A DNA stretch of 64,000 bases from contig NC_088775.1 in assembly GCF_954871325.1 (NCBI RefSeq), positions 59,249,561 through 59,313,560 of the forward strand, read 5' to 3'. Below are positions 13,362-28,300 of the stretch, one piece after another; within the stretch, counting starts at the first letter, position 1, and each line of letters opens with the position of its first letter. Source of the stretch: Gordionus sp. m RMFG-2023. Lineage: Eukaryota > Nematomorpha > Gordioida > Chordodea > Parachordodidae. Under the pieces are notes generated by a model. That model made no database searches. It was not told where the DNA came from and was given only the letters and a program-made list of their open reading frames with translations. The position numbers and the translations under genes are program-made.

Positions 13362-16300
13362 GAAATAGGAAAAGGAATAAACAAAGAATTCTAAAAAAAA
13401 ATTGTTTTTTTTCGATTACTAAAACTTTCCAATTTAGAAAAAATAATAATATTAAAAATCTTAATTTTAAAACAAATTGTTGATTAATCATATAATAATT
13501 ATTTCCTCTGATTCTGATGGTGAAAATGATTCTTATGTGAAAGTGAAGTAAGTATTCTATATTATTTAGAAATCTATCTACATAAAATGATATTTTAGAA
13601 GTTTAATGCATTTTATTATTTAAAATTTAAACATTTTTATATAGCCTAATTATTTTCGATCAGTGTTTTTTCATGATATTTCTTTTTTTTTCAATTTTAT
13701 TCCATTAATTTAAATTATATTAATCACAATATCTAAATACCTGGAATTCCTTTTATTCATATAACAGAGAAAATAAAGAAAGTATAGTTCTAATGCATTT
13801 TGTATAATATGCAATATAAAATTTAATATCAGCCATGGGAGTCTATCAGGGGCTGACTGGCGACGCTACGTCCTCGTAGGCATTTTTTTTTATAGCGGCC
13901 TCATTTGTATGGGAGCGAAGCCCCCATACCCACATTTTGGTTCCCTTAAATGGCTTCTTCGATTTACATGATTTTTGTTACTTCTTATTTTTGAAAATAA
14001 GTTTAAACGATTTACATTTTTAATAAAAAAAAAGAATAGTATTACACGATAATCATATTTTATTTTAAAAAAAATGCACATCTAAAATTATATTCAATAC
14101 TTTATAAAATAATATTCATTGCACATATATATTTTATATTAGATACGATATTTCACTATAAAATCAAATCATACATCATATGCTAAATATAAAAAAAATA
14201 GATACTCAATATACCAAATCAATTAATCACACATATAAAATTATTGCAGTTAACAATATTACAGAGAATAAAATTATTGCAGTTATACAATATTACAGAG
14301 AATAAAATTGCTGCACTTATAAAATCAGGCACCGATCATATTGTAAATAGATATTAATAAGATTCAAATAAAAGAATAAAGAAAATATATAATTTTTACC
14401 TTAATAAATCTCTCATTAACTTTGAACCTTTGCGCAAATATACAAGAAAATCTTCTAGTTCAATCTGCGCTAATAATTATCGTTCAAATGACATCATTAA
14501 AAACGCTTCTAATTTTTCATGGTCAATATTAGCTCTCAGCTTATTTTTATAATTTTTAATTTACTAAAAGTTCTCTCGCAATTAACCTGCGTAAATGCCA
14601 AAGTTAATATGTATTCATATGCAAAATAAATTAGTGTCACTTGTATGCATATTGTATCTTTTAAGAATTGCATACACGCATATTAAACACTTGTTACATT
14701 TATTATCACACTCTGAGTTATTATCATATTGTAAAGGTCAATCGACTCTTGAGGACGTTCATCTTGACATTTGTTACTATATATTATCTTCGCTCTTCCT
14801 ACTCAATTTTTTGGCAGAGCATTCTCTACCCTGATTCCGGGAGCTTTACATATGAAGTGTTTCATTTAAATTAGAAGCCATTTTATTGCTTTATTTTGAA
14901 TCGATGATATAGAAGACTTGCATTTTCTAATTTTCCATGCTGACAAAATACCTAATTTTTAGTTTGAAGATATGACAGTGGCCTCATTATTTCAAAAATT
15001 TCCAAATATATTATAACTGTTTATAGAGTCTTATTTACATAAATTAACTAGTTTTGGCCTAATTGATTTATTATCCAATAATATAAATTGAAGTGCATTT
15101 ATCGTTATTGGGAGCATGCTCTCTTTACCATATATCCATCTAAGGACTTTTTCACGTGCCCCACCACCCTATCTAACCTATTTTTTGCAGCCTTCTCAAC
15201 TTATTTTGGCCAATTCACCGACCTGGATTTTATTTGATTTCAATGAATTAAGAACAAGAAATGTTTGCTATATTATTTCTATAATAAAGCAATGTCTAAA
15301 AATATAATAAATTAATCATAGCTTAGCTTACTCTAATCAAACGAAAGCGTTTTCATTCATTTGAAAAAAACAAACAAGGAAACGTGGTAATGAGGTATAA
15401 CGTCAAGCGACGTTATTGATATTTTATGCATTAAAATATATGACAATTCTCAAGGAATGTGATATTTAAATCATAGAGATATCATTAAAAATAAATAAAT
15501 GATAAGAGAAAATAATGTGAACAATAATAATATTTTTTTCTAATCGGCCTCTTTTTTGATAATTTCCTCTAATCGGCCTCAAAAATGAACATTTTTTCGT
15601 GGCCTCGTGGGCAAAATGCCCACCCGGTCTTATGGCCAGCCCGCCCCTGGAGTCTATGATAAAAAAAAACATATATCCAATTTAAAAAATAAGGAATAAA
15701 ATATTATCCAATCATACTTCAAAAACAATAATTTATGATAACAATACTGAAATAGCTGAAAAGACATTCAACTTTCACACCATAAACATTCGCTTAGTTA
15801 TTTATCTACAGATTTACCACAACCTACTGCCTAATCTTTTTCCTGATTCGAAAATAGTCAAAAACATAAAATATGGAAGAACATAAGCCTCAAAAATAGT
15901 GTTAAAAATAAACACATCTTAGGAGATTTGAATGAAAATCGTCCATTTTCTCTATTAACGGGTGCATCAAATAATGGAAACAAAACATTGTGCTATTTTA
16001 ATTAAGAAAGAGGTGTTTCAAGTAAATTTTCTAAAAAGAAATTCATAGGACTCGAAGAAATTGAAGAATATTGCGCCTATGTTTGTGCAGAGCCATGAAA
16101 ATTCTAGTGTTTCATTATCAACTGGAACAGCCTTTTGTGCCTAACGCAAATGTAAATTTTTGGAAAAATAAAAGTGAGATTTGTAAAATATATTATCCTC
16201 ATTGGTTGCCTATGCCTTACAATTCTCAATGCAGGAAGAAAGGGGCATATACATTATCAATAGCCATAGAAATAATTGCTATAAAATGTTATGCCGATTT

Positions 16301-19300
16301 CAGCAGATTCATAAACAGGGTGTCTGTTTTATTTTTTTAATATATTCTCAAGATATAAAATGGCCAGAACTTCTACAAAATGTTACAACAAGACATAATA
16401 ATAATAACTCTTGGAATACTTTAAAATATTATTTAGATGTTAAATCTTAGTTTCAAAAGAATCCCAAATCAATAGTTCTATATAAAAAACAATATTTTGG
16501 ACTACATTATATATGGTAAATTCCACATTCATTTAAGAGGAATTGTTTTCATAATATAAAATATTCACTATTAGTTTATGAACTATGATGTAGCAATCTT
16601 GGTTCTGATGAAAATCATATATATAAAACAGATAAATTAATTTTATACGAATAATGTTTGGTGTATAATTCTGGATCAGCATCAGAAACTTATCAGGGGC
16701 ATTGCTAGCTAGGTGCTTTGGGTGCCAAGCACTCCCTTTTCAAAATTAGCACCAATTTTTAAAAATGGATAGACACACTTTTTTTTAAAAAAATGAACAC
16801 CAAATTTTTATATAATTTACAATTGCACCCATTAAATAGCAATCATACTAAATTTTAGGACTCATTTTAAATAAATATTATTTTTTTGTGGCATAATCAT
16901 TTTATTATTATAATTTTTTTTATAGTATTTTATTAGTTGAACCTACATATCAAAATGCAATAGAACCTATAAAAAAGCAAAATTAAAGGAAAATATTTTC
17001 TAATTTTTTTATATGGGCTTATTTTAGGATTTAATATAAGTTGTGAGAGTTTTGAGTTAGATACTACATCTGTGTTAGAAATTGCTTTGATTAGCGATAG
17101 CGAATACATTTATATTATAATTAATATAATAAAATATAGAAAAAGTATGCTGAAAGTTCGTCAAAGGAGGGCTTGGAGACTATGTATGCCCCTACCCCCA
17201 GAAATTATATATAAATGGAGTAAATAAATTTCTAGATACTTTTTTCAAAATAAATTAGCGACATTTAGCACTCCCTTTTGTAAAAATCTAGCGACGATTC
17301 TCCACAATTTATAAATAATAAAGTTTTATAATCTTGGTTTTTACAAATAATTTTTTTCGGTGGTTCAATATAATCCATGTAATATTACTACATGACTAGA
17401 TAGGTGCTCAATGTACTCTGAATTTTTTGACTTGAAAATCGAAATAAATTAAAAATTATCGGTCTCCTCTACTTACAAATTAAAGGAGTTCCAGCCATTT
17501 CTTATTTGTCTCGATGATTATTACATATAAAACTAAGTTTAGAAGGAGCTAGACAAAATGTCTTATATTTTTTATAGGTAAATTGCATATAATGAAATTA
17601 CTCTATATAATATTACCCTATCTCAAACCAAGCTTTTTTTTTATCTTTAGAAATGGACATTTTGACCACTGGTATTTTATTCGAGGTCAATTTGCCCTTC
17701 TAAAAATGTAAACCTATACATTTTATGCAGGAATACTTTTTTCTGTCACTAGTTTGAGATACTAAAAAAATAACCTTCTTTTTCTCAAATTTTGTTGTTG
17801 ATTATTTTGAGAAGATGATGAGGATGAAGAGGAGAGAGATTGTTGCAATAAATTTAGGTTTTGAGCCACAGAAGATTGGGAATTTTGGTTAGATGAGGAG
17901 GAAGATAAACTAGATAGATAGTTAGATGCATAATCATGTATTTTTGAGCTGATATAATCCTCCATTTCTAGTTGCAAAGCCACCTGAAAGAAAAAGTCAA
18001 TATAGTATATTTAAATGATTCGAATTCAAGAAGAAACCAAAAAATTAAGATAAGTTTTTCAAGTGGTCATCAATTGATTACACAAAACTATTTTTATATA
18101 CTTATCGCGATGGAGGGATGGGGACTTATGAAGCAAGATCGTCATTGAAATAAGGGGGGGGGGGAATAGAAATAGTTTTGATTTAAATTTACTTTCCTTT
18201 TTTCTAAAAGAGAAGAGAAGAGAAGAGAAGAGAAGAGAAGAGAAGAGAAGAGAAGAGAAGAGAAGAGAAGAGAAGATTGGTATTTTTAATTATCTCAATA
18301 ATGTATTCAGTTGTATAAAAAATAAAGAGTGTATCACGATAATAAGCAAGAAGTTACGTCGAATAGATTAAAATGCAAGCCAAATAGGTTGACGGAGACA
18401 TTGAGATGAGCCGATCTCAAGTTTTCTTTATCGTATAAAAGGTGTCCCTCAGATACAAATCCGGTATCCATTTTATCGTAATTCAAAGAGGATTCAAAAA
18501 ATCTAGAAAGTCGCGAAAATTCTCCTGGTTCTTTCCATTCGCTACTTTGATGGGCATTGTTGGCATTATTCGCACTATTTTGGTTGGGATTTTGGTCAAA
18601 GTATCGAGCGTTATGGAAAAAGTTTTGGGTTTGAGAACTTACAGCATTTTTCATGTCAAGGTCTGCCACCATGAGTCTTAGTTTATTCTTAGCTGGATCA
18701 GTGCTTTCGTTTACATTTTGGTAAAACGAATAAGCAAGTGTCGAAACTAAAAATATAAAAAAACGAATGAATAAATGAAAATCCAAAATTTATATTTTAT
18801 TTTCTGTTTAAAAATTTAACATTATAAATTTTGCCTTTCCTTCGACTCTCTCTATTTTTCCACATTATATTTTATTTTTAACTTTCCCTCAAAATCTAGC
18901 ATTACTTATAGATAAAAATCGTGAATTAAATATACAAATTGAAAGTAGTTTATATTATATTAATTAACAAAATGCCTTATGCAGTCGATTTTCTTATTTG
19001 GACATTTATAACCAAATACGAATTTTAACGAGAGTTTTAGAATGTGTTTAATTTTTGTGAATTTTTTTTTTTTGGGGGGGGGGGGGGGTAACAAACTTTC
19101 TTTGTTAGCCTCATTGTTAAGAACGCTGTGTATTTGTTTCAAAGTCCTTCGGTTTGGGCATTTGTTGAGCAATAAAAATGCCTTGGCTCGAATCTCGACG
19201 TCGTTGCCATTTTTGAAAAGGTCAAAAAGATTTTGCTGAGCTGGACATGGCATCCTCCTGAACGATTCCACAGCGGCTATCTTAATTTCTCTCGATACAT

Positions 19301-22300
19301 ACTGATTTTCGAAACACCTAACAACGTCTGGTATTAGATTAGGGGAATTTCCCATATTTCCCAATGCTTTTAAGGCTAATACGGTCTTAGGTAAGTAAAT
19401 AATTTTATTTTATTTATTACATGAATGTACCAGATTTATAGTTATTTTTTTTTGTTTCCTTTCCTTTTTTTTCTTGTTTATTTCTCTTTTTTTTCTTTTC
19501 TTTTCTTTTGGTTTTATTTATTTCTTTTTATTGACTTAATTGCCTCTTGATAATTCAAAATTCTACATACGATATGTATAAATAATCCCCCCCCCCTCGA
19601 TTTTTTCAATAAAAATTTATATGTAATATAATAATATGATTACTTGTTCATTATGTTCCATACTATGCCTAGATTGGTCACAAGTTAACCTCAATATATT
19701 TGATATTCTTTGTTGTAACATGCGACCTTGGGGTATTTTATGGATGCTCTGGTAATGCTTATTATATTTGGCTAAGTTATAGACTATGTTGGTTAATGCC
19801 AATGCCACATTAGCGTCTTTATCGAAATAGGGTATTAATGGCTAAACATAATATTAAATTCATATAATATTATATTGAATAATTTATAAAAATTACTTCT
19901 AAAGTCTTTATCATTTCAATCGTTGGCTCGGAGACAAAGGATAGTGATAAAATCCAGTATTTAGAGTGAGATTTTGTAATAGCCCCTTTTCGGTATAATT
20001 TTACGATAGCTTCTATTGATTCTTTGGTTTCAGCCATAGGTATAGCATCAATAAAATATTTCCTTTAGTAAAATAAGTAACAATCAATAAAAAAAAAATT
20101 AATAAAAATTAATTAGAAAATAATATGCATTTTGAGTGAAATCAATAAATCATAGTGTCTTTTTCACTCACATAGCTTTATCTCTATCGTTATTCGCGAT
20201 ATTAATTTTTTGATCGTTATGTGAGCTTCCCGAATTTTTTAGGGTGTAATAAAGGTCTATAATAGTTGGAGTGGACAGTTGACTAACAGATTTCACCAGT
20301 CTGAAAAATAGTTCTGGAGTTGACGTTTGCACACCGTTTTCATGGGTTTGACTCAGTAATTCTTTCAAAATGTCAATGGTAACTCTTTGGTCAGAGCTTT
20401 TTATATTGTATCTCTCGGCGTAAAATGGACTAGACAATAACCGAGATATGACATACTCTAATATATAAACTTAATTTAAAAATTAATTTTTAAAATTTAC
20501 GAGAGCGGGAATGATAATTTTTAAAGTTATTAGAAGAAGAATCCCTGAATTGGTTAACATTAACAAAATTATATTCATCTTCTTCATCTATGTACGTCAA
20601 ACGCTGTCTCATTTCTGTTTTCAATTTGATTCCCGATTTGTCATGTTGCGCAGAATGACCGTTGGGTGTTTTAAATTCAAATATTTCATGGCAATCGGCA
20701 TGTTGGAGAATTTTGTCTTCGGATAAAATTTGTTTGCACTTTTTCTCGCCGTCTATCAAAGATATGGCTCTCTTTCGCTTAAATTTTTAAATATAATATT
20801 AAGAACTTATCATTTATAAACTCTTATTTTATAATTATTTGCATTTCTACTTTTTTTTTCTAGATTTTATAATATCCAATACATTGTACATTTTCCCTTT
20901 TTATAACAATTTATTTGCGATATTAAATTAAAGCGTTGGCTTTATCTTAATAAACATTTTCTTAACATTGCTTTCATAGTTCACCTTATTTTACATATCA
21001 TAATTTAATTCAGTTTACCTGAACTATATTGATAATTTATTTTTAAGTTGGCCTCTATTTTTTTTTTCAATCTTAAAACCTTTTTTTAATTTACCACCTT
21101 ACTATCATTTTCAAATTCTTTTTAATTTTAATTAAATAACCAAAAACAAAATGCTGATAAATCAAAATATATTATATTATGTGGAAAAAAATGTACTTAT
21201 TAAGATGATCCCATCTATGTTAAACGACTCTATTTGAGCGATTTTTAAAAACAGTCAATTCAATATTTTAACCAGAAAAATTTTGCAATGCTAAAGATTT
21301 TTTTTAGCTAAAATATTGAGTTAGCTGTTTTAAAAAATCGGCTCAAATCAAGCCATTTAATAACAGTCCCGCTTATTAAAATGAAACAAACCCTAATATA
21401 TTGAATAAGTTAAGGTTGTTTTATAAATTCATTTTTGATTATACAAATGAGGTTATTATGAATTAATTTAATGTTCATTTTAAAATCATTTTAAATTTGG
21501 AAAATGCAAAATCAGAGGAAACTTGGTATAAATATTTTTCCAATTTTCTTGATAAGAAAATTAAAAGCTTCTACATTTGTGTTAGATATTATTTTGATTA
21601 GCGAATACATGCCTATTATAATATAGTGGAAAATAAATACATTTTGAGTATGCCCATTTTAGGTACATCTTACATTTCGATTTATCTTTCCCTTTCCCTT
21701 TCCGATTATTTTAAATTTTTATTGCAAATAACACAGAAACTATTTATAAATGTTCCTTTTTGCTCAAAAATATCTTTTTATATGAGTAAACGTTATTATT
21801 TAAAAATTATCTTTTTACAGCTTAAATCAAATGGAACATTTTGACCGTTTTACCCAAGGGTGTTATATTGTGCAATTAGTTATTGTGTGACATCTAGTTA
21901 ATCTATAAATTTCCAATATATTTTATAGCTATAGCTTTATGAAACATATATACAAATTTATAAAGCCTTAATATATTCTGCTAAAAGCAAAATTAATTAG
22001 AGGGTAAGTTTTATAATTTTGATAAATAACCGTTTTTTGCATAATATGTCAGACCAGTAAGTTTTTCAAAAATTAGGTAAGAAATTAGATATAAAAATAC
22101 ATCCTCACGCCAAATATAAGGTATTTATACCATCAAGGGCTAAAAAGCTATTCGGTTAATATTGTTACTCTATCAATCGTTTACCACGATCTCCCCTAAA
22201 TAATAAGAATAAGCAATATATCAGTGATGAAGCGTCCATAGAAGTAAATTTTTCTTACAAAATCTTTAAATAAACTTAATATAATCTTTATACTATGTTG

Positions 22301-25300
22301 AAAAAACATATCTGACTTCATTAAAAAAAATTAATATAATTTATAAAGTTAAAAAGATTAACATTATTTTTACTATTTTAAAAAGAATTACTATTATTTT
22401 TACTAAAAAAAATATAAAAGAGGCAAGCAAATTTAATATGCTTATTTTTTTTATAAATAAAGAGAAAATCAAGCTAATATATTTGTAATTTTACTTTTAA
22501 AAAATAAGCATAGGGGAAGGAAATAATAAAAAAATGCTTATTTGTTTTTAATAAATAAAAGAGAAAGAAAATTTTTTATATAATATCTTTCTTACTTTTT
22601 TCAAATAAAAAAATTTTTCAATTTTAAAATTAATAATTGTAAATGCATTATCGAAAATTTATTAAGATTATCATGAAATTTTTATGCGAAATTGATTATT
22701 GAAAAGGGAAGACCAAAACCAAATTTACAAAATGAAAAAAGAAATCAAAAGTTGCATTCGATGGATAAATATGTTTGAAATGATACAGTATTTTGGGATA
22801 TGAATCAAAGGCAGTTAAACCGCACGAAGAATCAATCATTTGAGTCTATGATTCAATTAAAAACATTTGACGAAAATCTTATCGTAAATATGATAAATTC
22901 GATGCGCAAAATATCAATCAAATAACATAATCCGAAAATATCAAATAGAGAATATTTTTTCATGGAATTCAGGAGCTCATATTCCATGGTGATGATGAAT
23001 CTTCTTATTGGGTAAATAGAGGAAATTATATTGAATTAATTTATTTGCTCGCAGAAGAAAATTTATTGTTGAAACATCATTCAGAAAATAGTACAGTTTT
23101 ATGAACTATTAAGCGATATATAATTTAATTAATTCTATTTCGTCTGAAAAGTATTAATGATTTTATAAATTCAGTTTAATCAAACAAAGTAAACTTTGAT
23201 GCTTTTTAGAAATTTAAATGTAAATGAAATATTGAAAGCATTTTAGATAAAAAAAACATAATAGATCTGGATTGCTCAATGCAAAAGAATTTATTAAAAA
23301 TTTGATAATTAAAATATAACAGATAATATAAACAAATAAATTGATTTTCGGTTAGATACAAAATATCAAATTCATCGAATTAGATATTAAATTCCAAATA
23401 TTTAATCAAAATTTCCCAAAAAATTTATTCGTCAATTTAAATAAAGCTTATTCTCAATTTTTTGACTTACACAAGCTGGAAACCGAACTAAAGATAGTAT
23501 TTCGGGAAGATGAATTTAGAAGGAAAAAGAATGAGAAATAAATAGTTGAATTTTTAAAAAGAATAAAATCTAATTGCAGAAACAGGATGAGTCAAAATTA
23601 ATTATTAAATCTTCTTTGATTTCGATTGAAAAATTATTGTAAAAAAATTTAAAATCCAACAATAACTTTTAATTCAGCACTTGATCATTTTACTCAAAAA
23701 CAAAGACGAATTCCACTAATTTATAAATCATAATTTTTTATGGTTTGACTAATAAATAAAAATCGATTGCGTCACTAGTAGTAAACTTGATGCTTCGTTA
23801 CTGCTATTTCAGCAAAATATAAATAATGGTAAATGACAAAATTTAATATTAATAATAATTAATGTTAAGCACAATTTATATAATATTAAGGATAATTTAT
23901 GTATTTATATATTTTTTATTATAATTTATTTCAAAAGTATGAAAATGAGAAAAAAACGCAATTTGTAATATTTCGTTGGAACAAAAAATTTCATATGTTG
24001 ACCCATTCCACGAATATTATCCCGTACCTTCTAATTTCCCCTGCCCATTTATTACTGGAATATATTATACATGCTTACCGATTTAGAGATTAGTAAAAGG
24101 TTTTCATATTTTTTCTCATTTCCAGTTTATTTAAATAGACATTCTAAATCCATATCGATGCACTAAATTTCTTATCGAAAAAATTATTACCCTTAAATTT
24201 ATCCACTGGCATAGCAACAGTCCATTCTACCAAGCAGGTTCGTGTCATCTTAATTCGTTTTCAAAGTTAAACTATTTAATTAGCAGTCATTCATCCTCAC
24301 AGCATTTATTTGATCCAATCATTCAATTGACAAATTTACAGATGATGAAAGCACTTTCTTTGCTACAAGTTAAAAATACTAAAGTATGTGGACCATTTTT
24401 AAATGCTTGTTCCACTGCATTCCATAAAATAAACTTACAGCAGAGAAGACTTATTTAAGGTTTGCAGCATAACAAAATGTTTATTGAAAGGCTTAAAATT
24501 TATCTCTAACTAAAATTAATAACAAAATACTTTATGCATCCTCTTCAAATAAAATTCAAGCGATTGGCAAAATTATTACCTCAATATGTATTATTCTTAA
24601 TAAAGTCAGGTTTCCATATATGCTAGAACGTTTAGGACTAATGAAAACAGAGTTCTCAATGATCGTTTTTAGATAAAAAAAATATTATACAAATTTCTTG
24701 TCAATTCAACTAAATGCTTATCAATCATTAAAAAAATATTTAACACCTTTTTAAATTTTTCCTGGGAAAGTGAATTCCCGGGCTTCTCAAATAATTTAAA
24801 AACTAATAAACTTTGAGATTTAAAATTTAAGCCAAGTATGTATTTTAATAAGGTGCTTAAGTAGGTCTAAAAATGTTTCAGACAAAATTGCTCAAAAAAC
24901 TTTCAATGAATATAAATTTTAACATGTCAAAAGTAACTTTTTAAAATTTTACATTTTCAGTAATAACTTTTTTTGTAAAAGTTGTGAGACTTAATATTAA
25001 TTCTAAATGATAAAAGATCTCCAATCATATACGAATATTGACAATATTTATGGTAATTTAATATCTTCAAATTAAATTTTGATTAATTGTGAAGACCTGG
25101 GGCAGGTTTTAGCGGGGTACGTATTAGCCATTTTACGCAGGAATTATTTTGATTAAAATAAATCCAACTAAACTTATAAAAATATGATACCACTAGTTTT
25201 TCTATGGCCACGAATGACAATATGAAGATGATTGACTTTTTTTTGTAAATTATATGACAGTTTTAAGTGACAGCAAGTTTGATATATATAATATAGATGA

Positions 25301-28300
25301 ATCTAATAAATTTAACATGTTTGACAATTTATTTTTACTTAGTTACTTAGAATAAACATTTTTATATAAATTTTTTTTTAAAATCTACAAATAAAGAAGT
25401 GCTATAACACGCATCTAAAGGATAATAGGTACCCTGAGTGTTTTTCATAATTCTTATAAAACATTTATATATAACAATTTTTTTTATTGCATTTCTTATA
25501 TTTTTAAAAACATATTAATTAAAAATTAATAGATTTTTTTCTTAAATATTAATTTCTACCAAAGAATTAAACTACGTTTAAACATTTTGGAAAAATTGCT
25601 TAGTCTATTTTTTTTATAGAACTTCAATTTTTTAAGGACAATATAACCCCATATTATGTTTTAATTATATAGATATAGTAATATGTTAAATAAAAAAAGA
25701 AGATATTATACATTATCGGTGATATAAGGGTTGTAATTGATGCTTTTTTCGTCATACATTTTTTGTGAGCATTTTGTTAAGTCTTTCACCTTCTTTATTA
25801 TCAATTTATTATCATTATCAGATTTGACAGTTTCATATCTGGTCAAACACCTACCAGATGTATCTTCCTAAAAATTTAATTTCATAATATTTATGCAAAA
25901 ATTTTTAATAAATATATTTGTCTATTAATGTAACCTATTAAATTATCACAAGCTTTCTGTATTTTTTAAATATTAAATATATTGTGAGTCTAACTTCAGT
26001 CGTGCTTTCTTTCCCATCATGAAAGGTTTTCATGGAATTGTGGATTAAACTCAGGATTCCCTTTTTTATGTTTAACACTAGGATCTCCTCTTTGTCATGC
26101 GAGCATACGAAATCAATACTTCCATCTTGGAAGGAAAAACGTAAAGGGTATCTTTCCAATTTTTGCGTAAGCCTCTTCTCTTCTGCACCATTTCTATCAG
26201 TATTAGAAGAAGCGTTCTCTTGATTTTCATCTAAGCTTTGTACGTTATCAACTTGAGTGTTTTTAAGCTTGTGGAAAAAAAAATGTTTTTAAAATTTTCA
26301 TACTTTTGGGAAAATATTATATTTATTCTTTAATGAATATCCTCCTTTTTCATATTTTCAATTCTCAGGAAAGCACATTAGGAATATAAAAATTTTTCCA
26401 ATTTTATCCCACTTAATTTTTATAAATTATTTGATTTTGAAATTTTTGGATGTAGGTATATATCCAGGGAAGTTTAGCAAATTCAGGGCTATGCTTCATA
26501 GTCCTGAGTTTAGTTTATAGCAAATTTAATAACTTAAATGATTTATAGAGCGAGTTTTTTAATTTTGAAAGACGATTTAAGTGTAGAAAAGTTCACAACA
26601 ATATTGTTCAAAACTTAAGAGGTGTACTTCGGGTTGGGCAAATTTTCAAAAAATTTTTTTATCCGGATACAGATACAGATGCTTTTCAAAATTTTGTATT
26701 TAGGATACATGATACTTAGCAAAAATTTTAATACTTATATCTTATTTTAAAAAAAAAGAATCTAAGACAGAAAATACTTTTTAAAACTAAAAATAGTCAA
26801 AATCAAAATGTAACAAGGTTCTATTGCAGATAATGGATGCATTCCTTCAACAACAAACGAAGTTTATTAATTATTATATTTTTCTTGAGATGTCTTTTTT
26901 TTATTATTTGAAAACTCTAGGGTTTTCTGAGTTAATGTTGTTGCAGTTTTCACAATTTCTTTTTGTTTTTCTGTTTGTGTAATAATACTTTAAGGTGATT
27001 CATGTAATTTTTAATTATAGATCACGTCATTTTAGATAAGAGATTTTTTTACTTATTCTTTTATTTTAATATATTTTATCAATTATTTTTTCTTACTCTT
27101 TTCAATTCTAGATGATTTTTTATATATCATTTTCATTTTTATTATCAATCATTTATATAAAAATTTATGATATTGATATGAAATTAATATTATTTATTAT
27201 AAATCTAATTTTTAAAAATCTATGCAATAAAATCTTGCCGAAATTAGATGATAAGTTTGTAGAACCACTTATAGATTTGTGATATTCAATTTTATTATTG
27301 GTCTTGGTATGTTCATGTGGGTGTTTCAAATAATTTAACATTTAATATGCTTAATTTATATTTGTACTTCTATTCTCCTTGTATATTAGCATTTTTTACT
27401 TTCGGATTATAATTATATCTTCGATAACTTGGTTCATGATGTTTGGGGAAAGGTGAATGTATGGCGATTTTAATAGAATATGAGAGTTTAGAAAGTAAAT
27501 TGCTGTATGATTACCAACATCATATATCATATTACTCTCTCTTAAAATAACTAAACTCGGATTATTTCAAGCTAATAATCATTTTAAAGTTTAATACTAT
27601 TTAAATTAAGTGTCTCTATCTTTTCGAATGCAGAGTTGATTAAGATACAGATATTTTTAAATAATTTGTATCTTGGATACAAGATCTTTTCGAAAAGTTT
27701 AAAAAAGATAGAAGATATACAAAGGTATATTGAATCTTAGATAATATCTGCTATAGCTCCCAACTCTGGGTACTCTATACATGCTGATATACCATTATAT
27801 TAAATACACGCGCGCTATAAATGATTCTAGTTTTAAAAATTTGTAAAAAACTCAGATCAACCTTAAAACTACGACACATATTTAACATTATAAAATTTTA
27901 AAATTTTTTTAAATAAAATATTTGAAGGCTTAAAAAGAAAATTGGAATAGAAGAAAAAATATGGAAAAAAATCTTAATAGTAAAAACACTAATCATAGAG
28001 TGCTACATATTAAAATTTTATTCATTTTAAAACATAATTTATACCCAAAATTCCATTTCACAATCATCTTTGACATGAATAAATACATCCGTTGTAATTT
28101 TGTGTCCAGATACGGCATAACGACCCTCCTTACCATTGTGTTTTCCCGACAATTTAGTATTCACGTGAGCCTCGTATTCATACTTATAAACTTTACCCTT
28201 TACCATATTAAACTTTTTGTGAGATCCTACGACCAAAAAACCATTAAATAATATAATATAATAGGAAAGTATTAATTTAAAATAGTTATTTACTTTTACA

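Noticed and set aside
13228-13491. Phe-rich 87-codon minus-strand frame
   Set aside because: It is the translation of poly-A/T runs in a tandem duplication.
16071-16450. Two overlapping plus-strand frames as a host gene
   Set aside because: No recognisable family, no splice partners and inside an intron of the opposite strand; kept only as unrecognised sequence.
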